DNA of 64,000 nt from Armatimonadota bacterium (lineage in GTDB: Bacteria > Armatimonadota > Fimbriimonadia > Fimbriimonadales > Fimbriimonadaceae): the NCBI GenBank assembly GCA_016125185.1, contig WGMG01000001.1:62001-126000 (forward strand), written 5' to 3'. Below the pieces are notes generated by a model that saw nothing but the letters and a program-made list of their open reading frames with translations, was not told the DNA's origin and did no database searches. Shown here in pieces: positions 1 to 8,763 of this stretch. A program made the translations under genes and the position numbers. Within the stretch, counting starts at the first letter, position 1, and every line of letters begins with the position of its first letter.

Positions 1-2805
1 GCTTATGCAGACGAAGATTCAAATGTCTCCAATACGGCGAACGCAACGACGTTCAACGAAAAACCAGCTATGCCTGGCAATCTGGCAGCATCGGCTCTCT
101 CCGACTCACAAATCAAATTAACTTGGACCGATAACTCGGACAATGAGGACCATTTCGTCATCCAGCGGAGCCTGAACGGTCAAAGCGGCTGGACTGACGT
201 CCAGACCACAGACCCGAGTGTGACGACATGGACGGATTCTAACCTCAATAAGAAAACAACTTACTACTATCACATTAAATCCACGAACGAAATGGGCGAT
301 CTAGGTTGGAGCGGCACAGCGTACGCAACAACCAAAGACACAAAGCCCAACGCACCAACTCTCACCTCAGTAACGGGCGTTTCATACAATGCGATCGACC
401 TAACCTGGGTTGATAATTCGGACAATGAGGATGGTTTCCGCATTGATCGTTGGACAGGAACTTCTTGGTCTCCGGTCGGCAACGCTAACGCAGACGCTAC
501 CACGTTCCACGACACATACGCCCTGAATCCCCTAACGACCTATAACTACCGCGTCGTAGCGTTCAATAATGGTGGTGAGTCGCCGAGCAATGAGTTAAGC
601 GGTTCGACGCTTACTCCCCCTGCCCCAAATGCCCCGACAAACCTCTCGGCAACGATGGTTTCCGATACCGAAATTCAGCTTGCCTGGACGGATAACTCGA
701 CTATCGAACAAGGCTTTAGGGTCGAACGCCGGGTAGACGGCTCAAACACTTGGGACTTCCTGACGAACACAGGAGTGAATCAGACCAGTTTCAAGGACTC
801 AACCTGCTTAGCAAATACTAAGTACTGGTATCACGTCCGCGCTTACAACCAAGGAGGAAACTCAACTTGGAGTAACGAAGCTTCGGCCACTACAGAGTCC
901 GTGCCTCCTCCTGGCATAGACTCGTATCTCCAGGACGTCATCCTCGGTGACGACGTGCTTGTCTCGTCGGGTGGCGTCGTCACCACTTCGGTAACCGTAA
1001 AGTTACGATCAAGACCTACGACGAACCAACGGGTTTACCTTTCGGCCAGCACGTCTAGTATTGCGCTTCCACCCTTCATCGATGTCCAAGCAGGGCAGCG
1101 AACGGCAACCGCAACTGCAACGGTGTACGGCCAACTCGCCGACACCGAAGCGATTCTTGCGAAGTCGGGCGACTGGACCCAACGAGCAAGTTTGGTCACC
1201 GTTTCTAGTTCATCTGGAATGTCCGTAGTTTCGGCGCAGGCCGTTTCATCAGGACATGCCCGCATCGTGACATGGCAACCAATGAACAACCTCGTCTTTA
1301 GACAATCGCTCAAGGGATATCAAATTCTGCGTAGCGTCGACAATGGACCGTTTACTGTGGTTTCGCCGACCCTGACCTCAAGTCGAACATTTGTCGACCT
1401 CGACTCATTATCGGATGGCGCGAATGTCAGGTATCAGGTTCAGGTCATTGGAAGGTCAGGTGCAGCCACCGGCTCCACCACCTCACCAGCCATTGCGAAT
1501 ACGAACATGGTTCTAAACGGGACGCTGTCCGTTCAAGACATCGGTGACTCCTATTCCGTGGAAATGAGCGGAGTTCCAAACGCGCTTACGTACCACCTCG
1601 TTCTTGGGAATCAGGTGCTTTGTGATCTGTCTACGGATGTCGAATCAGGCATTGTCAGGGGTGAAATCAAGAAGTCGAACTTGTCCAGTGCCTTGACCAG
1701 TCCAAACCTGGAAATAATTTCGGACCCAGATGACACCGGTTTCGCCGTTCAGAGTAACGCGGTTTCCATTCAGCTTCAGCAGGTTCCCTCGCTGGATGAA
1801 GGTGATCGAATCCTGGATTCGGATGCCGGAGTGATGGCAGGTTTTAGGTACTCAACGAACCTGCCTGATTCGACCGTTACATTCCAAGTTAAGAACAGTT
1901 TAGGATCAGTAATCAAGCAAGTTACAGGCTATGATCACGCTCTGAGTTGGGTATGGGATGGCAAGGATACCTTGGGCAATGATGCTCCTGAGGGCGACTA
2001 TGACCTGACCATCTCCCAAGGTTCGTCGAGTACGCAGACGAAGCGAAAAGTCGTGGTTGTTCGCCAAGGCGCTAAGTTCCTGGTCCTTTACAACACGAAC
2101 ATCGTGTTCAATGGTAACTCATTTAGCGAACGGTATGAGAATACGGTAAGGGCCAACGTAAGCAGCATCTGTTCGTCTGGTGTCGTCAAGATGGTGTTCA
2201 TACCTTTCGAAGATACCGACGCTTACTCGGATGCCATGAAGAAGACCCTGATCAGCTTGTTCAAAAAGTCCCAGTACTTCTATTACTATGGCCATGGACG
2301 ACACCCACACACGCCGACGACGGTACACCAAACCTTGGACATGGGAAGCTATGCCATCAGAAACTATACGGTCTGGTATTACGGAAGCTCGACGATGGAC
2401 GGAATATGCATTCCAGCCATAGCACCTTACTTCCAGAGCCAATACAAGTTCATTTGGGTCGATGCATGCTTCTCCGCGGGCTACGACGCGTCTAAGCCGC
2501 TTCCCCACATGACAAGCACCCCAAACCAGGGTTGGCTTGAGGCGTTCAACATGACTCAGCAAGGTGCTTCGTTAACCTGGAACGGTCTAATCCCGGGTGT
2601 TTCTTCGGGTGGTATTCTTGCCTCATGGCTGGGTCAGGGAACTTACCGCGAACAGTTGTGGATTGCGCTTGCAAGTGGACGGGATATGGATGCTTCTCTC
2701 ACCTACGCCCTCATCCACACTCCAGGCGGCGCTGACTTTCAGGGATATGGACCGCCATGGAATCAAATAAAACTGTATGGAGATCCGTTGGTTTCGCTGC
2801 CGTAG
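1..2805 (+). CDS. Secreted FN3-repeat protein with FlgD-like Ig domain and C25 (gingipain-like) peptidase end; 5' partial
   Basis: The frame is open from base 1, so the true start lies upstream of the window. At least three fibronectin type III repeats fill roughly bases 70-900, each with the LTW.DNSDNEDGF.I.R pattern. A middle region I cannot assign follows. Near 1880-2030 there is a FlgD-type Ig module (WVWDGKDTLGNDAPEG). The C-terminal domain has a Gly-His-Gly (His codon 2293-2295) and a VDACFSAG block (Cys codon 2467-2469), and the protein ends in IKLYGDPLVSLP. A His-Gly plus Asp-Ala-Cys pair with a terminal 'GDP' motif is the signature of clan CD peptidases of the C25/gingipain group. 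It is probably exported and works at the cell surface, with the FN3 repeats as a stalk. Base composition is less GC-rich than the downstream housekeeping genes. The peptidase call rests on motifs only; activity is inferred. Confidence 0.75.
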   Translation, partial: AYADEDSNVSNTANATTFNEKPAMPGNLAASALSDSQIKLTWTDNSDNEDHFVIQRSLNGQSGWTDVQTTDPSVTTWTDSNLNKKTTYYYHIKSTNEMGDLGWSGTAYATTKDTKPNAPTLTSVTGVSYNAIDLTWVDNSDNEDGFRIDRWTGTSWSPVGNANADATTFHDTYALNPLTTYNYRVVAFNNGGESPSNELSGSTLTPPAPNAPTNLSATMVSDTEIQLAWTDNSTIEQGFRVERRVDGSNTWDFLTNTGVNQTSFKDSTCLANTKYWYHVRAYNQGGNSTWSNEASATTESVPPPGIDSYLQDVILGDDVLVSSGGVVTTSVTVKLRSRPTTNQRVYLSASTSSIALPPFIDVQAGQRTATATATVYGQLADTEAILAKSGDWTQRASLVTVSSSSGMSVVSAQAVSSGHARIVTWQPMNNLVFRQSLKGYQILRSVDNGPFTVVSPTLTSSRTFVDLDSLSDGANVRYQVQVIGRSGAATGSTTSPAIANTNMVLNGTLSVQDIGDSYSVEMSGVPNALTYHLVLGNQVLCDLSTDVESGIVRGEIKKSNLSSALTSPNLEIISDPDDTGFAVQSNAVSIQLQQVPSLDEGDRILDSDAGVMAGFRYSTNLPDSTVTFQVKNSLGSVIKQVTGYDHALSWVWDGKDTLGNDAPEGDYDLTISQGSSSTQTKRKVVVVRQGAKFLVLYNTNIVFNGNSFSERYENTVRANVSSICSSGVVKMVFIPFEDTDAYSDAMKKTLISLFKKSQYFYYYGHGRHPHTPTTVHQTLDMGSYAIRNYTVWYYGSSTMDGICIPAIAPYFQSQYKFIWVDACFSAGYDASKPLPHMTSTPNQGWLEAFNMTQQGASLTWNGLIPGVSSGGILASWLGQGTYREQLWIALASGRDMDASLTYALIHTPGGADFQGYGPPWNQIKLYGDPLVSLP

Positions 2806-3209
2806 CGATCATAGTCGTCATCTGCCTCGTTAGAACGGGATGGATAAATCCATTCCGTGCTGCGAGGCAGTTCCCAAGCGGCAACAATGGCAGTTCAAAC
2901 GCTGACATAGACTACATTGAAAGTCATCTGGGTCAAATTGAGAAACTCACAGTCATGACCCAATCCGGCGGCGAGGATGCCCTCTCTAAAGAGGATCAGG
3001 AAGCATTGAAGAGCATACTTCAAACCCTCGGACCCTACAAGACGCCGCCGCCATCCATGGAGGCAAGGGATTCGATCATCGTTTACTTTTCTGGCTCGTC
3101 AAAGCCCGCACAGTTCTGGCTGAGTGGATGTTCGGAAAAGGATCAGGAAGCGATCCGGAAGGTAGTGGGAACCAAAATTGGCAGTGCAGATGGTTTGGAA
3201 GACCGCTAA
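2757..3209 (+). CDS. Small single-TM hypothetical protein overlapping the C25-like gene
   Basis: This 150-residue product has a hydrophobic segment at about residues 10-26 (VGFAAVAIIVVICLV), preceded by a short charged stretch, so it is either a membrane-anchored protein or carries an uncleaved signal. The remainder is soluble, acidic and polar, with one cysteine near the end. The gene starts 49 bases inside the upstream peptidase gene in another frame, which suggests translational coupling and a common transcript. I do not recognise the family. The overlap and membrane topology favour a real partner gene, perhaps an anchor or inhibitor, but nothing in the sequence shows the function. Confidence 0.5.
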   Translation: MESNKTVWRSVGFAAVAIIVVICLVRTGWINPFRAARQFPSGNNGSSNADIDYIESHLGQIEKLTVMTQSGGEDALSKEDQEALKSILQTLGPYKTPPPSMEARDSIIVYFSGSSKPAQFWLSGCSEKDQEAIRKVVGTKIGSADGLEDR

Positions 3210-3338
3210 TCAACTTCGATACTAATGTATGGATTGCGAGGCAATTGAGAGACCAATTGAGAGACCTGACCATTTTGTTCCGTCACACCGGTATCCAGAG
3301 AGGATTGAGAAAAGTGGAATTTGAACCTAAAAGAGGTT

Positions 3339-3424
3339 TGGTGCGCGGGAAAGGACTCGAACCTTCACGCCTTGTGAGCACTACCACCTCAAGGTAGCGT
3401 GTCTACCAATTTCACCACCCGCGC
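3339..3424 (-). tRNA. tRNA-Leu (GAG)
   Basis: Read on the minus strand, a 7-bp acceptor stem (GCGCGGG/CCCGCGC), a class II D-arm with TTGGTAGAC, an anticodon loop with GAG, a long variable arm and a TTCGAGTCC T-loop form a complete cloverleaf. The discriminator base is A and the CCA end is encoded (3339-3341). The anticodon arm closely matches the classic bacterial tRNA-Leu(GAG). Without the encoded CCA the gene spans 3342-3424. Confidence 0.95.
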
Positions 3425-3578
3425 AACTGATGGAAAATGAATGATACCACACGCGCGCGAGGCGCGTATATGGGCGCTGCGCACGCACAATGCCGCGTTT
3501 TTGTGGTGGAGAGAGCCGAACTCACAGTGCATCGGAGGTGTGGGCGGTCTGGTTGGTTTCGGAGAGACGGAATCCGGT

Positions 3579-3584
3579 TACAAT
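3579..3584 (+). promoter_or_regulatory. -10 element TACAAT before the 3594 gene
   Basis: TACAAT ends nine bases before the ATG at 3594; an overlapping TAAAAT lies at 3584-3589. This is one of a series of -10-like boxes placed so close to start codons that the mRNA has almost no leader. Confidence 0.5.
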
Positions 3585-3593
3585 AAAATCATC

Positions 3594-3959
3594 ATGAATT
3601 GGGGGCGTCGGCTTGGGTTCTACGGGCTTCCTGGGCTGGTGGGCCTGATTGCGCTCTTTGCGAGGAACGGTTTGGATTTGGGCGCGTGGATCGTGACGAT
3701 TACCACAGGTTCCCTTTTCTTGGTGGCGATTCTGATCGATCGTCAGTCGGCACCGACACGGCTCCAGTTTCATCGTCGATTGGGGACGGGTATGGCCTTG
3801 TTCCTCATCGGTTTCGTGATGGAATTTGGGAGGATGGCCGTTTGGGAGCTTTTGGCGCGGTCTTATTTCGGCTGTGGGATCGCGGTGGCGATGATGACGG
3901 TCGCGGGTTGGGTGAGCGACCGATATCGGGTACGGCGGGAGGTGGCGGATGTGGGCTAG
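3594..3959 (+). CDS. Small polytopic membrane protein, first of a four-gene overlapping operon
   Basis: A 121-residue product starting MNWGRRLGFYGLPG, with about four hydrophobic segments separated by short basic loops. The ATG at 3594 is chosen over longer in-frame starts because a TACAAT box lies just upstream and the upstream residues are not membrane-like. It resembles the 51588 product: both have an N-terminal RR..FYGLP or RRFLLYGLP motif, an 'LxDR' loop after the second helix and a following small-residue-rich helix. The stop overlaps the next start by 11 bases. The family is not one I recognise, and no catalytic residues are evident. Confidence 0.65.
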   Translation: MNWGRRLGFYGLPGLVGLIALFARNGLDLGAWIVTITTGSLFLVAILIDRQSAPTRLQFHRRLGTGMALFLIGFVMEFGRMAVWELLARSYFGCGIAVAMMTVAGWVSDRYRVRREVADVG

Positions 3960-4332
3960 CGTTCGTCGATTTGTGATGTACGCCCTGCCGCTGATTTTGC
4001 TGGCGGGGGTGGTGATGTTGCCCATGGATCTTCGTCCGGATGACTTCCGCACCTTTGGCGGCATCTTGGAACGGGCAGGACTGACGTGCTTGGTGTGTGG
4101 TGGTGGCTACCTGGTGGAGGTTCGCCAGAGGCCGATCAACTGGGTCACGACGATCGGCACGATGTTGATCTTTTTGCCGCTTCTCGTGTACGGGGAGTTC
4201 ACGAAAGGGATGACGGCGCCTCGCGTCGTGGACGTGATTCAGATCGGTTGGCTTATGCCAGCCGTTTCGGTGTGGACCGGCGATCTGGTGACGTGGCTCT
4301 TTCAGAAATTGGGGTTCCGAAGTGTGGCTTAG
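3949..4332 (+). CDS. Small membrane protein, tandem paralogue A
   Basis: A 127-residue product starting MWASVRRFVMYALPLILLAG, with four predicted membrane helices. It is clearly paralogous to the next gene: the N-terminal RRFVMYALPLILLA is identical in both, and the lengths are equal. It overlaps the upstream gene by 11 bases and the downstream gene by 11 bases. The 'RR-aromatic-YxLP' start is shared with the 3594, 51588 and 51995 products, which makes this a lineage-specific membrane family. Function is unknown. Confidence 0.65.
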   Translation: MWASVRRFVMYALPLILLAGVVMLPMDLRPDDFRTFGGILERAGLTCLVCGGGYLVEVRQRPINWVTTIGTMLIFLPLLVYGEFTKGMTAPRVVDVIQIGWLMPAVSVWTGDLVTWLFQKLGFRSVA

Positions 4333-4705
4333 TGTTCGGCGGTTCGTCATGTACGCCCTGCCGCTGATTTTGCTGGCGGTGGTGGTGATGTTGCCGATTG
4401 GATTGCGGGCGAAGGGGTTGGTGAGCGGCGCTGACCTGCTGGCGTGGACCTTGGCGAGCTTCCTCCTTTGCGTCCTGGGCTACCGCATCGAGGTTCGGAA
4501 AGTGCCGGTCGATCTGACGAATTTTGGGCGGATGACGTTGTGTTTTGCGGTCCCATTGCTCTATGCCACTTTTTCGAAGGGGATTTTGGCGTATCGGGTG
4601 GTGGGTGCGGTCTGGATTCTGTCGCTCGTGCCGGTTGCGACGCTTTGCTTGATGGCGGGGTGTCAGTGGGTTCAGCGGAAGATGGGGGTTCGGAATGCGG
4701 TCTAG
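4322..4705 (+). CDS. Small membrane protein, tandem paralogue B
   Basis: A 127-residue product, GTG start, beginning MWLSVRRFVMYALPLILLA. It has the same length and helix layout as the 3949 gene but diverges after the first helix, consistent with an old tandem duplication. The start lies 11 bases inside the preceding gene, and the next gene starts 11 bases before this stop. Function is unknown. The tight overlaps imply that the four proteins are made together and may assemble in the same membrane complex. Confidence 0.65.
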   Translation: MWLSVRRFVMYALPLILLAVVVMLPIGLRAKGLVSGADLLAWTLASFLLCVLGYRIEVRKVPVDLTNFGRMTLCFAVPLLYATFSKGILAYRVVGAVWILSLVPVATLCLMAGCQWVQRKMGVRNAV

Positions 4706-5183
4706 TGTGCAGAGCTTTTCGATTCGGTCGGCGGCGGCGATTCGCGAGGCGAAGCAGGTGTTCTATGCACCCCTTCCTGGGCTCGCTCTATTTTTGGTGG
4801 CTGGCCTTTATCGAGGCACGGTGCAGGATTGGTTCAACTTTCTTGTTGTGGCGGCGCTCTTCTTGTTAATGGCATTTCTGGGCACGTTTTTTGGACTGCG
4901 CAGGCTGGCTGGCGTCCAGAAGATCGAGGTGGACGAGGCGGAGATTCGGCATTTTGGGCAGGGTGAGGAGCCGGTTTTGGTGCGGCGCCTCGACGAGGTG
5001 GAGACGCTGAGCGCGAAGGGGCTTTTCGAGATTCCTTCGCATTATGTGGTGGAGTTTCGCGATGGCTCGCGGCTGACTTTTATGCGGACGATCGAGCGGT
5101 GCGACGAGCTGACGCGCCTGTTGTCGGCGCGGACGGGGCTGCGCTGGGGCTCGCCGAACGACGTGCTTCCGTCGGAGGCTTGA
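4695..5183 (+). CDS. Membrane protein with PH-like cytoplasmic domain, last gene of the operon
   Basis: This 162-residue protein has two membrane helices (about residues 27-60) followed by a soluble beta-rich half containing IEVDEAEIRHFG and VVEFRDGSRLTF. The 51127 product has the same design (IEIDDHEIRFYG, RVEFRDGTLIKF), and a third relative is encoded at 15636. The layout of two N-terminal helices plus a bPH-type beta domain is common in small uncharacterised bacterial membrane proteins. It shares an operon with three polytopic small proteins, and the second copy of the operon also pairs these two families. That suggests a conserved partnership of unknown role. Confidence 0.6.
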   Translation: MRSSVQSFSIRSAAAIREAKQVFYAPLPGLALFLVAGLYRGTVQDWFNFLVVAALFLLMAFLGTFFGLRRLAGVQKIEVDEAEIRHFGQGEEPVLVRRLDEVETLSAKGLFEIPSHYVVEFRDGSRLTFMRTIERCDELTRLLSARTGLRWGSPNDVLPSEA

Positions 5184-5332
5184 GGGGAGTTGTAGGCCCC
5201 GATTAGTCGGGAGAAGGCAGGTAGCACCATGCCCGGGCAGTGCGGGAGAGGAAGTGACTTGGATCATCGCGCTCCTTCGGGGCTTTCGAAGCTCGTTACC
5301 ACCCAAAGCCCAACGTCGCTTACAATACTCTC

Positions 5333-5953
5333 GTGAGTGAAAACGGCCCGCGGTCGAAGCAAGGCACGCTATTCAAGCAAATCAGGGAGACCGAGTTCGC
5401 CGATATTCCACTCCAAACCTTCATCGACTATGCAGGCTTCAAGCGGGGCATCGAGACATTCCTGAAGATCATCGAGCGAGAGAATCGAACCATCCCGACA
5501 GACTTTGATGACGAATCGACGGCCTTTTGGAACACCAAAACCCGTTACGAGACAGCAAATTTGGAAATGCTCATGTTCGCAATCGGGTCGATGAATACTC
5601 CACGCAGTTTCGAGGTCCTGATGAAGTTCGCAATCGGCGACTATCATCCGTTTGTTCGGTGCGAGGCGGTCTTTGGGCTAACCTTCGACTCTAGGAACTT
5701 CAAGGAGGTTCGGCGTCTGGCCGTTCGGCTGATCCAGTCGCCCCGCCACCAACTGGACATCTACAGCGGGCTTCTGGTCTTCGATCACTTATTCTATCGT
5801 TTCAAGGGACCTAAGGCGGTCGAGTTTCTGGCTCCGTTGCTGGATCATACCAACGGCCATGTTCGCGCTCAAACTGCTTATGTTTTGGGGTATTGGCCAG
5901 AAGGCAAAGTCCGTCTGGCTCAATACCGAGAGGGCTGGGCTAACGGTCAATAA
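5333..5953 (+). CDS. HEAT-repeat-like protein
   Basis: A 206-residue cytosolic protein with a GTG start. A TACAAT box at 5321-5326 ends six bases before the start, which supports this choice. The C-terminal two thirds contain alpha-helical repeats of HEAT/Armadillo type, such as RSFEVLMKFAIGDYHPFVRCEAVFGL and AVEFLAPLLDHTNGHVRAQTAYVLG split over two units. Such repeats normally mediate protein-protein contacts. No catalytic motif is seen. It is a single-gene unit between the membrane operon and the convergent S9 peptidase. Confidence 0.55.
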   Translation: MSENGPRSKQGTLFKQIRETEFADIPLQTFIDYAGFKRGIETFLKIIERENRTIPTDFDDESTAFWNTKTRYETANLEMLMFAIGSMNTPRSFEVLMKFAIGDYHPFVRCEAVFGLTFDSRNFKEVRRLAVRLIQSPRHQLDIYSGLLVFDHLFYRFKGPKAVEFLAPLLDHTNGHVRAQTAYVLGYWPEGKVRLAQYREGWANGQ

Positions 5954-5973
5954 AAGTCAGGCCGTCTGAGGGA

Positions 5974-8493
5974 CTACCGGCCTCCTTTCCCCTTGTCCTT
6001 CATCTCTGCCGATTTCGCATAGTCATCCCCCAGCAGGTGCTGGGCGAAGTACTCCATCAGCCGATCCTGGAAGTACGACTGCATCGGCCCATAGCCGTGC
6101 GCCTGGCCCGGCATGATCATGAAGTCGAACCGCTTGTTCGCCTTGATCAGCGCGTTCACCAGCCGAATCGTGTTTGCCGGATGCACGTTGTTGTCCACGT
6201 CGCCCGTCACCAACAGCAGGCTCCCCTGCAGGTTCGCGGCTAGCTCGACCGTGGTCGGGACCTTGATCTCGAACTTGATATTCTTCTGATCGTCGCCCGT
6301 TTTCTTGGTATCGCCCTTCTTCTGGTCGTCTTTCTTGGTGTCGTCCTTCTTTTGGTCGCCCTGCTTCTGGTTCTGCTCGAACAGCATCGAATCCAGCGGA
6401 TCGGTGGTCACGTCGGACACCCACGCCTCTTCGGGCGAGGGCTTCTTGGACCCTGAGCCATCATCGAAGATCGACGTCACGACCTTGAGCCCGTGGTGCT
6501 GCTCGCTCCAATTACTGTTGTAGATGTTGTTGTCGTGGTTGCCTGAACTCGAGACGCCGACCTTGAAGAACTCGTTGTACGGGGGCAGGAGCATGGCCGC
6601 CGCGGTCATGAATCCACCGCCGGAGTGGCCATAAATTCCCACGCGATCGATGTCGATCCACGGGTACTTCGACGCCAGTTGCTCCACGCCCGCCTTCTTA
6701 TCGGCCAGGCCGTAGTCGCGCAGGTTGTAGTAGCCGTAGCTGTGGTACGCGTTCGAACGTTGCGGGCTGCCGCCGCGGTTGCCGATCTGGATAACGATGA
6801 ACCCAAGCTGAGCCAGCGTCATCTGCGAGGTGACCGGGTTAAACGTGTCATTGACTGCCTCGGTCTGCGGGCCGGGATACACGTAAAGGATGATCGGATA
6901 CTTCTTCTTGGGGTCGAAGTCGAACGGCTTCCACATGTTGCCGTAGATGTCCACCACGCCATCGTCCGACTTCACGGTGAACGTCTCTGGCATCTTCCAG
7001 CCCATCGCCTCCAGGCGCGAGAGGTCCTGCTTTTCGAGGTCCAAAACCTTGTGGCCTGCGTCGTCCCACACCGCGTTGGTGTAGGCCATATCCACCCGCG
7101 AGGCGGCGTCAATTTCGAACTTCTTGCTGGTGCTGAGCGTGACCGCGTGGTCGGCGTTGCCGGGCGTCAGCATGCGAAAATCGCTGCCATCCAGCTTCAC
7201 CCGGTACGTGTGGTTGTAGTAAAGGTCCTCGCCAGGCTCACGGCCCACGCCGGTCACCCATGCATAGCCCTTATCCGCATCCACGTCCGTCAGCCCGTCG
7301 GCGCGCCACGGACCGCTGGTAACGGCGTTCAGGAGCTTGCCGTCGTACGAGTAGCGGTAGTAATGGCCCCAACCGGTGCGCTCGGAGAACCACAAAAAGT
7401 CGCCGCCGTCCTTCACGTACTTGATCGGGCGAATCTCGAGATAGGCGTTCTCCACCGCCTCCGTCAGCAGGACCTTGATCTGGTCTGTATTGAGGTCGTA
7501 GTCGCACACCTCGAGGTGGCGCTGAAGGCGATCGCGCCGCACAAACCGAACGTGGTCCGAGTTGCCCGGGAAGTGGACGTCCAGCAGAAGCTGGTCCTTG
7601 TAGCGGTCGGTTTTCAGCTTTTTGAACTGGTGTGTGGAGCGAGTGAAGACCCACAGCTCCTGCTGCGGAACGTACTCCTCGCCCGGCATGGCGTACTTGT
7701 ACGTCATCAGCGTCGGGCGCGGGTCGGCCAGGTTGTTGACGAGGTATAGGTCCTTCACCTTGCGCGAGTCGAACCGCGAGATGAAGAACCGCTTGGAATC
7801 CTCGGACCACGTTGCGCCCGGGCGAGTTTTACCGTTGTTGTCGGCGTTCTGCGTGTCGTCCTGCTGTTGGTTGCCACGGTTGCGTCCGCCGCCGCCTCGA
7901 CCGCCACGGCCGAAGCTGTAGTTCTCTTCGCCGTCGAACGTAATTTGGAACGCGGTGTCGTCCTTGTCGCCTTCGTTTACGTATAGGTTATCGTCCTGAG
8001 CATAGACATAAATCTTGCCGTCTTTGGCTTTGTTCTTATAGTCTCGGGGCTCGGGCTTGGGCGTGTCGGGACCCTTTTCCGACTTCTCCAGGTGCTCCTT
8101 GGCGCGGTCGTACAGGTACCACTTGTTCTCCACATTGATGTAGAACTTGCTGGGCTCGGTCATGGTGACGGTGTCGAACGGCAGGGCGATGGCATCGTAC
8201 GGCTTCTCGTGCAATTCGGATAGCTGAGCGGCCATCTTGATCGGGTCGAAAAGCGGTTCTTTGACGCGCTTTGCTGGGTCAACGTACATGAACCGCTTGC
8301 CGCTGGCCTCACGCCAAACGTACCAAAAGGCGTCGGAGTCTTTGAGGAAGTTGGGAACGACTCGCGAGCTGTAGATGTAGGGCCGGAGCGCGGCGGTGTT
8401 GAACTTGTCCGCCAGCTTCCAGTTCGCCTGGTTTTGCGCCAAGCCGATGCCGGCGAGAGAACCGGCGATGAATAAGGAAAGAAAACGTCCCAC
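5974..8493 (-). CDS. Exported S9 prolyl oligopeptidase / dipeptidyl peptidase IV-like
   Basis: An 839-residue serine peptidase with an N-terminal signal peptide (MGRFLSLFIAGSLAGIGLAQ), a beta-propeller-like region and a C-terminal alpha/beta hydrolase. The nucleophile lies in GIYGHSGGGF (Ser near residue 624), the Asp in TGDVDNNV (near 765) and the His in PGQAHGYGP (near 797), so the triad is complete. Two unusual insertions are visible: a Gly/Arg/Asn-rich stretch near residues 193-212 and a Lys/Asp/Gln repeat near 706-738 between Ser and Asp. The GTG start is preceded, with a six-base gap, by TAAAAC (8500-8505), fitting a leaderless transcript. It probably degrades peptides in the periplasm. 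Confidence 0.88.
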   Translation of the reverse strand: MGRFLSLFIAGSLAGIGLAQNQANWKLADKFNTAALRPYIYSSRVVPNFLKDSDAFWYVWREASGKRFMYVDPAKRVKEPLFDPIKMAAQLSELHEKPYDAIALPFDTVTMTEPSKFYINVENKWYLYDRAKEHLEKSEKGPDTPKPEPRDYKNKAKDGKIYVYAQDDNLYVNEGDKDDTAFQITFDGEENYSFGRGGRGGGGRNRGNQQQDDTQNADNNGKTRPGATWSEDSKRFFISRFDSRKVKDLYLVNNLADPRPTLMTYKYAMPGEEYVPQQELWVFTRSTHQFKKLKTDRYKDQLLLDVHFPGNSDHVRFVRRDRLQRHLEVCDYDLNTDQIKVLLTEAVENAYLEIRPIKYVKDGGDFLWFSERTGWGHYYRYSYDGKLLNAVTSGPWRADGLTDVDADKGYAWVTGVGREPGEDLYYNHTYRVKLDGSDFRMLTPGNADHAVTLSTSKKFEIDAASRVDMAYTNAVWDDAGHKVLDLEKQDLSRLEAMGWKMPETFTVKSDDGVVDIYGNMWKPFDFDPKKKYPIILYVYPGPQTEAVNDTFNPVTSQMTLAQLGFIVIQIGNRGGSPQRSNAYHSYGYYNLRDYGLADKKAGVEQLASKYPWIDIDRVGIYGHSGGGFMTAAAMLLPPYNEFFKVGVSSSGNHDNNIYNSNWSEQHHGLKVVTSIFDDGSGSKKPSPEEAWVSDVTTDPLDSMLFEQNQKQGDQKKDDTKKDDQKKGDTKKTGDDQKNIKFEIKVPTTVELAANLQGSLLLVTGDVDNNVHPANTIRLVNALIKANKRFDFMIMPGQAHGYGPMQSYFQDRLMEYFAQHLLGDDYAKSAEMKDKGKGGR

Positions 8494-8763
8494 ATCGGCG
8501 TTTTACCGAAAGTTAAGAGAAAATTACGCCATTTGGACGGAGGAAAGAGCGATGAATGGAAGGGCGGACTTCACGAGGTTCCCGCCATAGGGAAATATCA
8601 ACGATTCCGAATGGCGAAGCTGAGTCGGAAAGCAAAGCGAATCGGAGCAGCCCACCGTAAGTGTTCGGCGAGGGGCAACGCAAATCAGTAAGAAACCACC
8701 CACGCTACCCCACTGAGGGTCGGTAAGCGAGCAACACGAAGCGACTGGGGGAGGTTCGGCCAC

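Noticed and set aside
6625-7749. 374-codon plus-strand open frame
   Set aside because: It is antisense to the S9 peptidase and has shadow composition only.
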